Positions 1 to 11,265 of a stretch of 64,000 bases of DNA are shown piece after piece. Both the position numbers and the translations under genes were made by a program. The notes beneath the pieces are model-generated. The model did no database searches. It worked only from the letters and a program-made list of their open reading frames with translations, and was not told the origin of the DNA. Position 1 is the first letter of the stretch. Each line of letters starts with the position of its first letter. Source of the stretch: Pogonophryne albipinna (lineage: Eukaryota > Chordata > Actinopteri > Perciformes > Artedidraconidae); NCBI GenBank assembly GCA_028583405.1, contig CM053253.1, forward strand, positions 3,649,513-3,713,512, read 5' to 3'.

Positions 1-466
1 GGTGGGGCCCACATCATAGGTGGGCGTGGATTAAGTCTGTCAGTGCTGCACACGTGCAGAGGGATTACCCAATAGCGATAGCCTTAGAGGGCGAAGCCTT
101 ATACGAAATAGAACGCAAATGTTTCCAACTTAGGATCAATAAAGTATATCTTATCTTAAGATGATCGATGGCTACTGCCATATTTGCAAAATGTGCCTCT
201 GAACCTTGACAAGTGCATGTTTCAGGCTTATCAATTAACAACAGGAGGGGTCACAGACATAAGACCAGCTGTTAAATAAAGCTCTTCTGACCTTAGCTGT
301 CATGTGGGTATATATTAATGCTGCCCATTATGGGCACAAGCAATTTTCACCCATTTATTAATTATATGTTTTAAATGTGAGTGTTTCCTATCCCCTACAC
401 CTCCAAGGATGTACACAGTTTAATACTGGCAACTTCTTATTATGGGAAATACGAAAACATCTTTTA
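1..466. other. Gene-free segment with a LINE-like 3' tail
   Basis: No open frame longer than background is seen. Around 118-165 the sequence reads AGGATCAATAAAGTATATC followed by TTATC repeats. This resembles the A/T-rich 3' tail of a fish LINE in plus orientation, and similar tails occur near 25900 and 47180. No upstream LINE coding sequence is visible, so it would be a heavily 5'-truncated copy. Confidence 0.4.
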
Positions 467-730
467 AAACTACAATTCCCAGAGACGTGCTATAGTTAAA
501 CATGTTGCGAAACACACAATAGCCAGCATGTGTAGTTCTGGGGGAGGGGGGGACGGGGTGGACCCGTTCAAATCCAGTTTTGAACAGTCTGCCGTGGGTC
601 CATCCCATATCAAGTGCTTTTCGACGCTCGGCGTAACCCTCGGAGCACACTCAAACATCCAATCACAGAGCTTGAGGAATATCACGGGGTTTGTCAAGCG
701 AAGCGGAGAGAATACTTACTTCCGGGTGTA
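467..730. promoter_or_regulatory. Possible TATA-less promoter-like patch
   Basis: Seen: ACTACAATTCCCAGA at 469-483, which matches the ZNF143/THAP11-type motif from memory; a partial inverted counterpart (CATGTGTAGTTCTGGG) at 528-543; a CCAATCA box at 659-665; and an ETS-like ACTTCCGGG at 718-726. These motifs often occur together in housekeeping promoters. No transcript or first coding exon is recognisable next to it. The inverted ACTAC/GTAGT pair could instead be the ends of a small repeat. The motif match is direct; the promoter role is inference. Confidence 0.25.
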
Positions 731-1753
731 ATATTCTCTAAAGCAAATGAGCTGCTCCGACCCTCGGTCCTGACGGACTCCAACTTGTGTTTATTAATCA
801 AACAAATAAACACAAGGATAATTATGTGTTATTGTTGAGTAAATAACAGTGTGTGGTTTAGAAAATAATACAAAATTAGAAGGAAAAAATGATGAAACAA
901 TACAGATTTCAGTATTCTGAGCCCCTACTCTCCCCATAACTGACGGCAACAAAAGTCCTACATTATTCAATTAAAATAAAGAAGTAAAAACAATAAGTGT
1001 GGCTTGATATTGAATAAGAAAAAGGTTGATAAACGCTGTGAGAATGGATCTGCGGGTAGCATTCGCTCGCGATCTCAAGTCGTCTACAACATATGTTTAG
1101 GGAGCTATAGAAGCCTATGGACATCCCGGAAAGTTGAAAATGTACGCTAAGGGCACCCCCCCCTTGCGTTGGAAAAAGCCGACACGGCCGCCCCCCTCTT
1201 GCGTTGGAAAAAGCCGACACAGGGGACTTGACATAACATCAACATAGGCCGACCTGGGAGTGAGGATGTGTTGGTTGAGAAGCTTAATGAACATGACCAG
1301 GAATGAGTGTTTGTAGCGGTCAGGCCAATTCGGAGAAGTTCTAGGAAAGGAAAGTCTACCCTATCTTGGTTTTATGGACACTTACTATGGCCTTTTATTT
1401 AATCGTGTCTATTGAAGGTGTTTCCAAAGTGGATTATTTGTTCTGACGTTGAGTTTCTACAGCGTTTTCGCTCTACTTTGACCTGTTGTATTAGTGTTGA
1501 TTCCTGCACAGACTTTATGTCCTCTACGGCTGCTTTAAACCTGTTAAAAGCGAGATGTTTTTCTGCTAAAACGGCAGTGAAACTTCTTCTGAGGTCAGCT
1601 CAGGGAACATGTTAAAGACTGCGCTGCTGAAGGAGAGACGGAAAGTGTGAAAGAGTCCGAGGAAGGCATGTTATTCCTTCATGCGTGTCTAAACCGGTCC
1701 ATTAGCGCCAGTCTAATGTTCATACTGAGTCACACAGTTTGCCAAAGCCTCAT
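731..1753. other. Gene-free segment with a short tandem duplication
   Basis: No gene is recognised. A roughly 29-bp segment (C-run, then TTGCGTTGGAAAAAGCCGAC) occurs at about 1157-1185 and again at 1191-1220, separated by five bases. The rest is unremarkable A/T-rich sequence. Confidence 0.5.
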
Positions 1754-1806
1754 TACACACACACATACACACACACACACACACACGCGCACACTCACTC
1801 ACACAC
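1754..1806. repeat. (CA)n microsatellite, imperfect
   Basis: About 53 bp of CA repeats with TA, CGCG and CT interruptions. Confidence 0.9.
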
Positions 1807-1885
1807 ATTGATTCTCTGATAAAAAGGTCAGATATTGAGATATTGATGGAGCCTCATTACACCCAGACTCAACTGCTGAAGGAGG

Positions 1886-1886
<1 letters not shown>

Positions 1887-1969
<83 letters not shown>
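1887..1969. repeat. (CA)n microsatellite
   Basis: About 83 bp of uninterrupted CA. Confidence 0.95.
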
Positions 1970-1971
<2 letters not shown>

Positions 1972-2300
1972 ACTTCATCCTCCAGATGTCCACTTTCTTT
2001 CCTCCGAGTGTGAAGGCGAGCTCTACCGCTTCTTGTTAAACCTCCTGTTTAAGAGTCAGAAGGTCTCCGAATGTTTTGTGTAAAGAGTTGAAGAACCAGG
2101 TCCTCTCTAATGAGGTCTCTTCAGCTGTAGGTCAGTGTGTGTGGATACATTCAGACGCAGGATTATATCTATATATATATATATATATTATATGACTCAT
2201 ACTTTTAGAAACTTACTTTACTTTCTTACTTACACGAGTTATTCTTTCTCTTGGACTTTATTACTCAGAAACGTTTACTTTATTTTACTTAGAGCTGTCG

Positions 2301-2851
2301 CAGCGTTTCCGCCAGGGGGGCGTCTTCCCGTCATTTGACGCCCTTATTCATCTCGGGACGCCCTGAACTCGAGCCGAGGGCGTCCACAAATATTAATAAT
2401 TCGATAGAAGATCGAGAGTTTTTATCGCTTGAAATAACGAAAAGGAAAAAGGACAAGGACATCCCTCTGTTGGAGGGGCAAAGGAGTCTGGTGGGATTCT
2501 TTTCGGAGTATTGAAGATCGTTTCCCCGACATCGAAGGTGCCTGCCACAGGACAACAACACGGAACGTGCGCGATTTAGACGCGATGAGCGGGGGGGGGG
2601 TTTAGTGGAGCACGTGCGTGAACTGCGAGCGCCGGAGCCTCGCAGCGGCGAAACTGAGGCTCCATGGTAGACTGTGGTAACATGAAGAGACGTTTGGGAG
2701 CCGAAACAGCCTGCGCTTTAAGAGAGCCGAGCCAAATGATCCGGCTCACTAACGTAAAAAGACAGTATCTATAAGGGACGGCTCAAGTCAACCCCCCCCC
2801 CCCCTGCTCTCGGGGTGGACGCCCTCTCAGCCCTGGTCTGGCGGAAACACT
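2301..2851 (+). mobile_element. Degenerate hAT-like element (fragment or MITE)
   Basis: The left end begins CAGCGTTTCCGCCAG and the right end ends CTGGCGGAAACACTA, an inverted pair of 15 bp with two mismatches, of a style common in fish hAT elements. G/C-rich subterminal parts containing GGGCGTC also mirror each other. Inside, the plus strand around 2440-2515 reads as a basic stretch (KRKKDKD) followed by SLVGFFSEY before a stop, reminiscent of a hAT N-terminus. I could not find a matching 8-bp duplication at the flanks, so the ends are tentative. Confidence 0.4.
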
Positions 2852-2985
2852 ATACCATGCACAGGCTGGGAGATATAGCTGAAAAATATGTTGCAATAAT
2901 ATGTTTCATTTCAGTCAAGAGTGAGAAAAAGCAGATCTCAGTTATGCTAAATCAAAGCATTAAACATGTTTACCACCACATTTTA

Positions 2986-3414
2986 TTAAAGAGGACATAT
3001 AATGTGAATTGTAAGGTTCAAATGTGTGCCTCTACTGTGACATATCTCCATGCTTTAATGTTCAAAAAGCTCTTTATTTTTCCCATACTGCCTGTACTGC
3101 AGCACCTCTTTTCACCCTCTGTCTGAAACCAGAGTCCAGTCTGCTCTGATTGTTTCGCTGGTCGGCTCTGTTGTGATTGGTCAACCGCTCATAGATGTTC
3201 CGCCCCTTAACCTATCACGTACAATGTGTTGGAGAGCTAGCCAATAGAAGTGCTAGTCTTACATAGTGATGTCACTACGAGTGTGTGGGAGAGAAACTCC
3301 TTCTTGAGGGAACACAGGAATTTGAGCCTTTGCAGACCATTTACATGCACAGAAACAAATGTATTACACTACAGGAAAGGGAAAACCCCAAAAAGCATAA
3401 TAGGGCCTCTTCAA
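2986..3414 (-). mobile_element. TTAA-flanked MITE, copy A (one terminal unit)
   Basis: A 429-bp non-autonomous element. The left end starts TTAAAGAGGACATATAATG and the right end finishes GCATAATAGGGCCTCTTCAA, which is its approximate inverse. The body carries CCAAT-rich segments and a conserved block (CAGCACCTCTTTTCACCCTC at about 3100) shared with copies near 9600, 22570, 38820, 57760 and 63980. It has no coding capacity. The TTAA termini fit a piggyBac- or Kolobok-type target site; the superfamily is inferred. The terminal unit that is tandemly multiplied elsewhere is present once here. Confidence 0.75.
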
Positions 3415-4368
3415 GTGAAACCTGTGAGTATTTATTCGTAAACAGGGCAAGAATATTGTAAATGCACTGTCAGTTCTATCAACTTTTCTTTCTGTATTCA
3501 ACTTTTTGACGATATTTTTTCATCTTTGTCCAACCTGCTCTTAGGAAAGTGACAGAGTCTTTATTGGGTCACATTTCCTACATTTTGATACATGTTGAAC
3601 ACCTCAATCATCGGATGTTTGTTTAAATGGCTTCAGTCTCTGATTCCTCTCTGGTCGGGTCGATGGGGTCGCCCTGTTGTTTAGGAACATCGCAGCAGCG
3701 TCTCTGACAGATGGATAATCCTTAATCCTGAATGTATTGGACTGCTGTGTAAATCCTCCCAGCTGCAGGAACAGGTCGTGTTTCCGGGGTCAGGAGTCAA
3801 CGGACTGCATGTTCGTTATACAACAAGCACACAGAAAGACATCAACAACACTTCAAACTGACAGGTGGTGTTATCACTTCAGCCCCCATCCACATAGTCA
3901 CACACCCACATCACACTCATCCCTCCGTCACCTCCTCCTCTGTGCAGCTCTCTTTCATAACGGAGCTGTTAAAAGGACATTTGATTGAATTCACAGGCTT
4001 TTAATCTCATGACTCGTCTGCATTTTGTGCAACAAACATCTCTTCTCGTCCGAATGTTAAGTTGTTGAGATCATTTCTATATACTGACCAATACATCAGA
4101 TATATAACTGACGACATTGGCTTATCACAGATGTAGCGCTGGAAAAACAATCGCAGTTTGTGTTTTTTTTATATGTCGATCTTAAGGTCCAACTGTTTGG
4201 TTTGTTGAGGCTCAAAGAGTTGAGTTGGGAATCCGATAATCTGAAGATGAACTCTGAACCCCAAATCTCCTCCCAAGGCAGAGCAATCAGTGTGTGAGTG
4301 TTTGTGAATTAGCATTCAATTAGATGATTAGCAGTTTGGCACCTTGTATGCCTGCATATGAATTTGTG
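3415..4368. other. Gene-free segment
   Basis: No gene, RNA or clear repeat was recognised. Short open frames here have no recognisable domain. Confidence 0.5.
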
Positions 4369-4930
4369 GGAATCAAATCAAGTTTTATTTATATAGCACA
4401 TTTTTAAAACAAGTGCTGCACATACAGTAAAAATACTTTGCAATAAGGACACATTACAACAAATACAACAGCACAGTTTGTGCAGAATATCAGTATGAGA
4501 AAACGACACCCTCTATCCTTAGACCCTCACATCGTACAAGGAAAAACTTCCAGAGAAAACCCACAGTTTAAGGGGAAAAATGGGAGAAACCTCAGGGAGA
4601 GCAACAGAGGAGGGATCCCTCTCCCAGGACGGACAGACGTGCAATAGATGCCGTGTGTAAATCGAAGAGATAATACATTTACAACATAGGTAGACCAAAT
4701 GTTTGGAAATGCATGTGTGTATAATAATAAGATGAATCCACGAGGATGTCAACAGTCCTGTGGGAGCCAGTATGTCAACAGTCCTGTGGGAGCCATCAGG
4801 GAAGTAGTATGGTGAGAGTCAGGCAGGACCGCAGAGACAGGTTCAGCCACGACTCGAAGTCCAGGACTCAGGAGAGAGGATCCAGGACACATGACCGCAG
4901 CAACTGGATTAGCCTCGACTCAGGATCCCG
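4369..4930 (-). repeat. Dispersed LINE/SINE-like repeat, 3' end at left
   Basis: The left edge reads AATCAAATCAAGTTTTATTT, i.e. a TGATT-type 3' tail on the minus strand. It is followed by sequence with a short internal direct repeat: TCAACAGTCCTGTGGGAGCC occurs at about 4748 and 4772. The block resembles a common interspersed fish repeat, but I cannot name the family. There is no coding frame. Confidence 0.4.
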
Positions 4931-5121
4931 GCGTATATATAGACACAAAAAAAAGAAATTTGGGGGAGGCTGGGTTAATCGGAACATGAGAGTACACAGG
5001 TACAGACCAAACCAGCAACAATAATAATATAATATCATATAATAATAATAATCGTCATCGGTCTTATTTGCTGCTTTTGGTGTATTTTGTGGCGGAAGCG
5101 CCACTTATGCACTACAGCGAC

Positions 5122-5241
5122 TCCAGCAGGTCGAGCGGTCTCGTGTGGACGGACACGTTTCTTGAGCCGATTCCGTGTGGACGGAATACTTTTTTGATAT
5201 CGAATTCGGTTCATTTTCGTCTCCGTGTGGACGGGGCCTAA
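5122..5241. mobile_element. One end of a DNA transposon
   Basis: Three repeats of CGTGTGGACGGA-like sequence lie in about 110 bp and end in CGTGTGGACGGGGCCTAA. This resembles the terminal repeats of fish hAT-type MITEs. The opposite end was not found in the flanking sequence, so this is a truncated copy. Confidence 0.35.
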
Positions 5242-6296
5242 GTTGGAAGACGGAAAGTGCTATAAAGATGCAATGCCATTAACCAGATTGTGCCTCAGTA
5301 CATTTTTCACAGAACATTCTGCTAAATTAGAGGATTGGTATACAAAGAAGACCCACATCTTTATTACATGTTTTACTTGGAAATAGTTCTGGGAATATTT
5401 ATTTGTAAACGATGGGAATAACAGAAATGCAAGAGAATGATTTGTGTACTCTGACCCTCTATCCATCTTATCCATCTACATTGACACAAAAGCTGTAGTC
5501 ATAGTTGCAACCACTAACCAATCAGAGAGATATTTCGATTTTTTAAGTGATCATTTCAGTAAGTCGGCTTACAATAATTTATACAGCTTCAAACTTCCAA
5601 TCCACAATGTCACTATAACTCGTCCTGTCGTTATTGGTGCAGTTAGGTAATAGGTAGGCCCACTGGTATTTAATTATCTTAAACTACACTGCTGTAAAAG
5701 GCAGTGGCGTAACAAGGTTGTGATTTGCCCCGGTGCAAATATTGTTTTGGGCCCCCCCCCCATCGCCCCAAACATAAGCGCACGCTGATGCGCTCACACA
5801 TGCACAGACATACACAACCACTCAGAAGCGCCACATGTGTAGGCTATAGGGGTGTAACGGTTCACAAACATTTCGGTTCGGTACGTACCTCGGTTTTTAG
5901 GTCACGGTTCGGTTCGGTACGTTTTCGGTACAGCAGAAAAAATTATCACAAAACATAACATTTTTTTTTTTAATTAAACTGTGAATAATGTATTTACTCA
6001 AATAAATACAAAATATAATATAATAAACATTAAGGTGCAGCATTTCGATGAACTAAAATAATCTGTATTTGAACTTTACTGTACTAGTACTCACAAAACA
6101 TAAACTATTAGTTTGGGGTTTTTAATTATTATTAAACTATGAATATTCACTCAAATAAATATAAAATATAATAAAATAAACATTAAGGTGCAGCTTTTCG
6201 ATGAACTGAAATAATCTGTATTTGAACTGTACTGCACTAGTACCTAAGCAGCCAGTTAGACATTAGGACTTGCTTGTCATTGTATTTTCATGTTTT

Positions 6297-6533
6297 TTAA
6301 AGAAAGATGAACTTGTCTACATTGCTTGCCGAAAGGGCAGATCTGCTGGCACTAACAATGTCTCCTGCTGTGGAGAACACCCTCTCGCTAGGGACAGAGG
6401 TAGCAGATACAGCCAGGTAGCGCTTTGCTAACATGGCAACATAAGGATATTTGGCGTTTGTATTAGCTTTGGCTCGGTCTGAACTTTTTGCGAGTGGTGG
6501 AGGCTTAAATGCTAGCGGGAGTTGGGTTTGCAC
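6297..6533 (-). pseudogene. hAT transposase C-terminal dimerisation domain remnant
   Basis: The translated segment contains YPYVAMLAKRYLAVSATSVP, followed directly by SERVFSTAGDIVS and a final VDKFIFL. This is the conserved hATC dimerisation region of hAT transposases, including the SxxSERxFS signature. The preceding residues (QLPLAFKPPPLAKSSDRAK) look like the linker that normally follows the BED finger. The protein thus jumps from linker to C-terminus in a few residues, so the RNase H-like catalytic core (several hundred residues in intact relatives) is deleted. It overlaps the BED frame by 22 bp in another frame, consistent with a one-base loss. It cannot encode an active transposase. Confidence 0.88.
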
Positions 6534-6772
6534 TTCAGTCTTTTGGTACCTGTGATATTCACGTTCGGGTGATGCCTTTTCAAATGAGTGTGTAAGTTTG
6601 ATGTATTGCCAGCCGCGTAACCAATTTTAGTTGAACAATGCCGACAAACAGCTTTTTCCACCTGTCTTTGTCCGTCATCCTTGTAAGTAACTGCGAAACC
6701 AAAATGTTCCCAAACCGGAGACTTCAATGATGCTGGAGGATTTTCGAGCTCAACTTTATCTGCGTTCGCCAT
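6512..6772 (-). pseudogene. hAT transposase N-terminal BED zinc finger remnant
   Basis: The 86-residue frame starts MANADKVELE and contains SPVWEHFGF, then CRHC, then HTHLKRHH. This is the aromatic-C2-H2 layout of a BED-type zinc finger, the DNA-binding module of many hAT transposases and ZBED proteins. The frame stops soon after KRLKCKPNSR. Removing the shift near the AAAAGACTGAAG stretch would continue into the linker read in the frame of the dimerisation remnant. Both are parts of one ancestral reading frame in the inner hAT element. Confidence 0.85.
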
Positions 6773-7178
6773 TTCGACAGTTCCTCAAATTACTGACTAC
6801 ATCTGAACGCATCCCTCTGACCAGCTCGTCCAATGAAATGACTTGCTCGCTCTATGACGCGTTGAACACAATGGGAGCAAATTACTCTGAATGCTGCGAC
6901 GCAGCACCTGAGATTACTTCCAAGAAGTTGTTCACGTTCTCAATTTTTTACGTTTAACGTTATATTCGTTCGGTACACTTCGGTACACACGTGTACCGAA
7001 CCGAAGGGCCCGTCCCGAATAATTTCGGTACGGGTACGTGTACCGTTACACCCCTAGTAGGCTATCAACAACAGCCTGCCCTGGCCTCAGACCACCAGAG
7101 CCTGACAACGGCACAGCGAACTAAGAAGAGGATTAAACCTGTTTCCTTGATGTTTGTCTCTGGGGAATGGGCCGGTTG

Positions 7179-7573
7179 CTATAATATAGCTTTTGATCTT
7201 GGCGTCGGGGGTCTCAACACGCCATAAAGTCCCCTATTGGTTGGGGCCCTTGGGGGAACTGTTGGACCACCGCCGGGCACAGCCAAATCCAGCCTCTCCT
7301 CCTGGCTGGCTGGAGAAGAAGGTTGCACAGCCACGGATACAGCTTCACTTGTGGAGCTAGATGGCAATGATGGTGGTGAGGCAGATGAGCTATCGTTAGC
7401 CTCTGACTCCGGCTGCCGCTGCACGTCAACATTGCTAACGTTAGCGCTCGATTTCGAGGACGATGTATGACAAAAAAACGGTCTAATTTTGTCAGTTTAG
7501 CTGTTACATCTCCTTGTTCTCTCTTGTCCTTTCTCTTTTGAGCACTGCTCTTGTGCTTTGGTTTGCTGTACAT
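7179..7573 (-). pseudogene. N-terminal remnant of a second hAT-like transposase
   Basis: The frame starting at 7573 reads KPKHKSSAQKRKDKRE and then KLTKLDRFF. A basic SAQKRKxKRE block followed by a short TKLxxFF motif is typical, from memory, of the N-terminus of ZMYM-type hAT proteins. At the A7 run near 7471-7477 the frame is lost. The continuation in the alternative frame (7179-7424) is a Ser/Pro-rich low-complexity linker. Everything downstream in the outer element has been deleted or replaced by the inner hAT. Family assignment is moderate; its status as a broken fragment is clear. Confidence 0.6.
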
Positions 7574-7639
7574 TATAAATGCAAGCTATTACCGAGTTGC
7601 ACAGGCTGCACCGTCGATAGTTACGTCATTGGTAAAAGG

Positions 7640-8724
7640 CCACAGTTACTGATTTTGTCACAGAAATGTGTCTGAGAAAGGCAAATCATAGCAGAAACCA
7701 GCACCCTGAGCAAATATTCAAGAAAGAACAACCTCCTTTTCCAACAAATTCATCTTTACCTTAACGAATAATGTTATAATTTCATGGGAAGATGTGAAGG
7801 AGAAGTCATAAGGACTTGTCCCAGTGCCAACAGGATCCAACTGCCACAAGGAATTGTGGGACATTATCTCCTTTTTATTTAATAAAAAAGATGGCCTAGT
7901 GTCCATTCAATGTTATTTGACATATAAGAATCTTCCTAAACCAAAAATACTTTCCTCTTAATCTTCAATTCTCTCATTTAGGACAGCGACTGAAAGGATA
8001 TTGCTTTTATTTTACTTTTGAATGGTCATTTCATTTTTTGTTTTTTCTTTGTAAGAAGGAGCAGCTCGAATAAGATTTTCTTCTCCCTGCTCCTTTCCAC
8101 CATGCGCTATAATAAAAAAAAAACTAGAATAAGTGTACATGTTTTGTTTTAAAAATAACTGCCATGTGTGGAATAAGCAAATACATAAAATGAAGTGAAA
8201 TGGCCTCAGAGTTGGAGATGCTGAAGACTATCTGATAAAGATTATATGCGAAACCTGTGAGGACTGAGCACGACTTTCAGTGTGAAATACCTTCAGAAAG
8301 TTGTGTGTTGAGCTGCTGGCAGAAGCTCAGTGAAAGTTTGTTCGGTTGTTACCAAGGTCAGATGTAAATCTCCATTTGGACAGTTTAACATCATTTTGTC
8401 GCCCGGTGAAGGGCAGCAGGTGGTCATAAAGATGCCCTGTTGTTGAAGCATCTCTCACACAGATAATTAGCCACACGCTCAGTTCCCCGGCAGATGGGCC
8501 GACAGACGGGCGGAGACTGATCCACAGTACCTGCCGTTTACAGGAAGTAAAATATAGATGCATTCAGAGCGCTCCAGATGTTTTATGTGTGCGCTTCCAG
8601 GTAACAGCGTGAACTGGGATTAAAATCAGTCAGATTATGTCTGGAACATCAGATGCACTTTATGACGAAAACCAGGAACAGATGCAGCGTAATCCACTCT
8701 AAATACAACAGGACACGATGACCG

Positions 8725-8726
<2 letters not shown>
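7640..8726. other. Gene-free segment
   Basis: No gene, RNA or clear repeat was recognised. Short open frames show no domain. Confidence 0.5.
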
Positions 8727-8819
<93 letters not shown>

Positions 8820-8859
8820 TGTGTGTGTGTGTGTGAGTGTGTATGTGTGTGTGTGTGTG
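8727..8859. repeat. (TG)n microsatellite
   Basis: About 90 bp of pure TG, then 40 bp with GA and TA interruptions. Confidence 0.95.
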
Positions 8860-9251
8860 AGAGACAGAGGCTGTGTCTGGTTTCTGTCATCAGAGAGCTT
8901 TTTTCTCTCGCAGCAACAAAAGAGTGGAGAGGATGAGGAGGATGTTGTGAAGGATTCGATTGTGTGTAAGAGAGGAAGAACAGAGAAGACAGTCTGTTCT
9001 CTTTCACAGTGAAAAAAAAGACACTTGAAATGACTAATCTGATGTTTTTGAACCATTGTAATTTTCACTGAAGGCTGTGCTTTGGATGTGTGTGTATGTG
9101 ATGATGGCAAGTATTGAACAAATATTTGAAGAGTCCCATTGGCTATCAAGTCTTAGACACTGAAACCGTCAAGAAAAGTAGCAACTAACACTTTCATGTC
9201 CACTTGTGAGCTTGATGCTTTCTAGATAGACTTACTAATGATCAGTTTGAA

Positions 9252-9942
9252 TAAAGGGGCCTCTGTTCTGGGTTTTTCCTTTCCTGTAGTTATAAAGGTT
9301 TTTGTGAATGTCAATGGTCTGCAAAGACTAAAATCCCTTAGTTCCCTCCAGAGGAGGTTTCTCTCTCACAAACACCCCCCACCCCCTGCCTGAAACGCCT
9401 CCATTGGACTCCTTTGTTTACTTCCGGTTCATAGTGACATCACTATACAACAAATGCGCTTCTATTGGCTAGCACTCCAACACATTGTATGTGATAGGCT
9501 AAGGGGCAGGACATGAACAATGACAACAGAGCCGGCCAGCTAACCAATCAGAGCAGACTGGGCTCTGGTTTCAGACAGAGGGTGAAAAGAGGTGCTGCAA
9601 CACAGACAGTATGAGAAAAATAAAGAGCTTTTTGAACATTAAAGCATGGAGACATGTCACAGTTGAGACACTAAATACTGATACACACCTGAACATCAGC
9701 AGGAGAGGACTCTTTAAAGTAGAGACACTACATACTGATATACACCTGAACATCAGCAGGAGAGGACTCTTTAAAGTAGAGACACTACATACTGATATAC
9801 ACCTGAACATCAGCAGGAGAGGACTCTTTAAAGTAGAGACACTACATACTGACATACACCTGAACATCAGCAGGAGAGGACTCTTTAAAGTAGAGACACT
9901 ACTTATTGATATGAGCCTGAAAATGATGATAAAAGGGTTCCA
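9252..9942 (+). mobile_element. TTAA-flanked MITE, copy B (about five terminal units)
   Basis: Same family as copy A, opposite orientation. The left end reads ATAAAGGGGCCTCTG; the body contains CCAAT and ATTGG boxes and the conserved GACAGAGGGTGAAAAGAGGT block at about 9575. The right end is ...ATGATGATAAAAGGGTTC, a decayed form of the terminal repeat. The distal segment of the 3' end is tandemly repeated (9665-9910). No coding capacity. Confidence 0.8.
9665..9910 (+). repeat. 57-bp tandem repeat, about five copies, in a MITE end
   Basis: Units read GAGACACTACATACTGATAT, then ACACCTGAACATCAGCAGG, then AGAGGACTCTTTAAAGTA. The first copy is slightly diverged (AAATACTGATACACACC) and the later ones nearly identical. 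The unit is the reverse complement of the one making up the large array at 59929-63921. The open frames it gives on both strands follow from the period being a multiple of three. Confidence 0.93.
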
Positions 9943-10256
9943 TGGAGCACATTATCATGGATACACTGATTGTAGCATTTGCCAAGAAAATAAATGAATT
10001 CTATTTCATCTAAAAATGTTGTTTGATGTTTCTGTTCCCTGAAAAGTCAGAGTCAAAAGTCAGTAGGAAGTCCTCCAGCGGCTGTTGAGATGATTTACTT
10101 CTGATCCGCAGATAGACATTAGTCTCTGCTGTGGTGAAGAATAACAGGACAGAGGAAGTGAAGACGAGGCACTGAAGAGTTGTATTGTCTGTCCTGCGGT
10201 CTGTAATCAGACTGGAATCTGTTTAATGGGAGAAGAACACTGTACTACTGTCTGCA

Positions 10257-10400
<144 letters not shown>

Positions 10401-10657
10401 AGACATTAACTGTAATAAAAGGCACATGACTGACATAAAATGATAAATTCCAGAGCGCAGGGAAAACAGCGGGAGTTAGAAAGAGACAGACTGTAAAGAT
10501 GGTGGATAAAGGAGGAAGAGGATACAGTTAATATAGATGGAGGAAGTAGAGAGTGAGAAACAGAGAGCTGGAGGTGACGGAGGACAGGGGTGACCTCTGA
10601 GTATTGATCAGTCTCAGTCATCAATAACCTGATAGAGATCTGATAGGAGGCTGTCTG

Positions 10658-10775
<118 letters not shown>

Positions 10776-11265
10776 GCAGCATTGACTCATTCTGCCTCCT
10801 TCAGATTAAACGGGACATGAAGTCTTCATTCAGTCTTTCTGTTTTTTTAGTGTTTAAACTTAGCTTGGACACTTTAGCACATTCAGAGAGTTTCCCTACG
10901 CTGACACTGAGACCTGTAGGCTACAAATAACGACATTTAAACAAGGGATCATGTGCAGCAAGCTTGTCATTAATAAAAAATAAAAAAACAGAGACAAGGT
11001 GATCAGGATCCCCATCGGCTCGGCACTTTATCCTGCTTATTTCACAGCTACATACTGAATAAACCAATGACTTGACTCACAATCTTGATTTTTTAGTATT
11101 GCTTCCACTAAGAAAAAATAGTCCATTGTTCTTCATAACAATGGCTGGAACTGCTGACAGCAAAGTAATTTAAAATGACAGAGCAGTGATCGAGGTGTTC
11201 CTGTCTGTCTTCTTCTGCTGTTCCCGTTAATGTTTACTTCCTGTCTGTCTTCTGCTGTTCCCGTT

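Larger units (their letters stand above)
5847..7056 (-). mobile_element. Inner non-autonomous hAT element
   Basis: The termini are TAGGGGTGTAACGGT and its inverse, flanked by the perfect 8-bp duplication GTAGGCTA at 5839-5846 and 7057-7064. Subterminal regions are rich in CGGTTCGGTACG-like repeats in both orientations, possible transposase binding sites. The minus strand keeps the first and last parts of a transposase (BED finger at 6512-6772 and dimerisation domain at 6297-6533) with the catalytic middle missing. Confidence 0.92.
5702..7631 (-). mobile_element. Outer hAT element, interrupted by a second hAT
   Basis: The left end is CAGTGGCGTAAC and the right end GTTACGTCATTG, an inverted pair with two mismatches in 12. 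The element is bounded by a perfect 8-bp direct repeat, GTAAAAGG, at 5694-5701 and 7632-7639, which fits hAT. Coding remnants on the minus strand lie at 7179-7573. The inner hAT at 5847-7056 landed later inside this copy. Without it and its duplication the outer copy is only about 710 bp, so most of its transposase was already gone. Confidence 0.85.

Noticed and set aside
7237..7470. A plus-strand 77-codon frame
   Set aside because: It is the reverse strand of the Ser/Pro-rich linker of the outer hAT remnant.
8649..9149. Poly-(Thr-His) and poly-(Cys-Val) frames here and at about thirty other places
   Set aside because: They are translations of CA/TG microsatellites without flanking coding signal.
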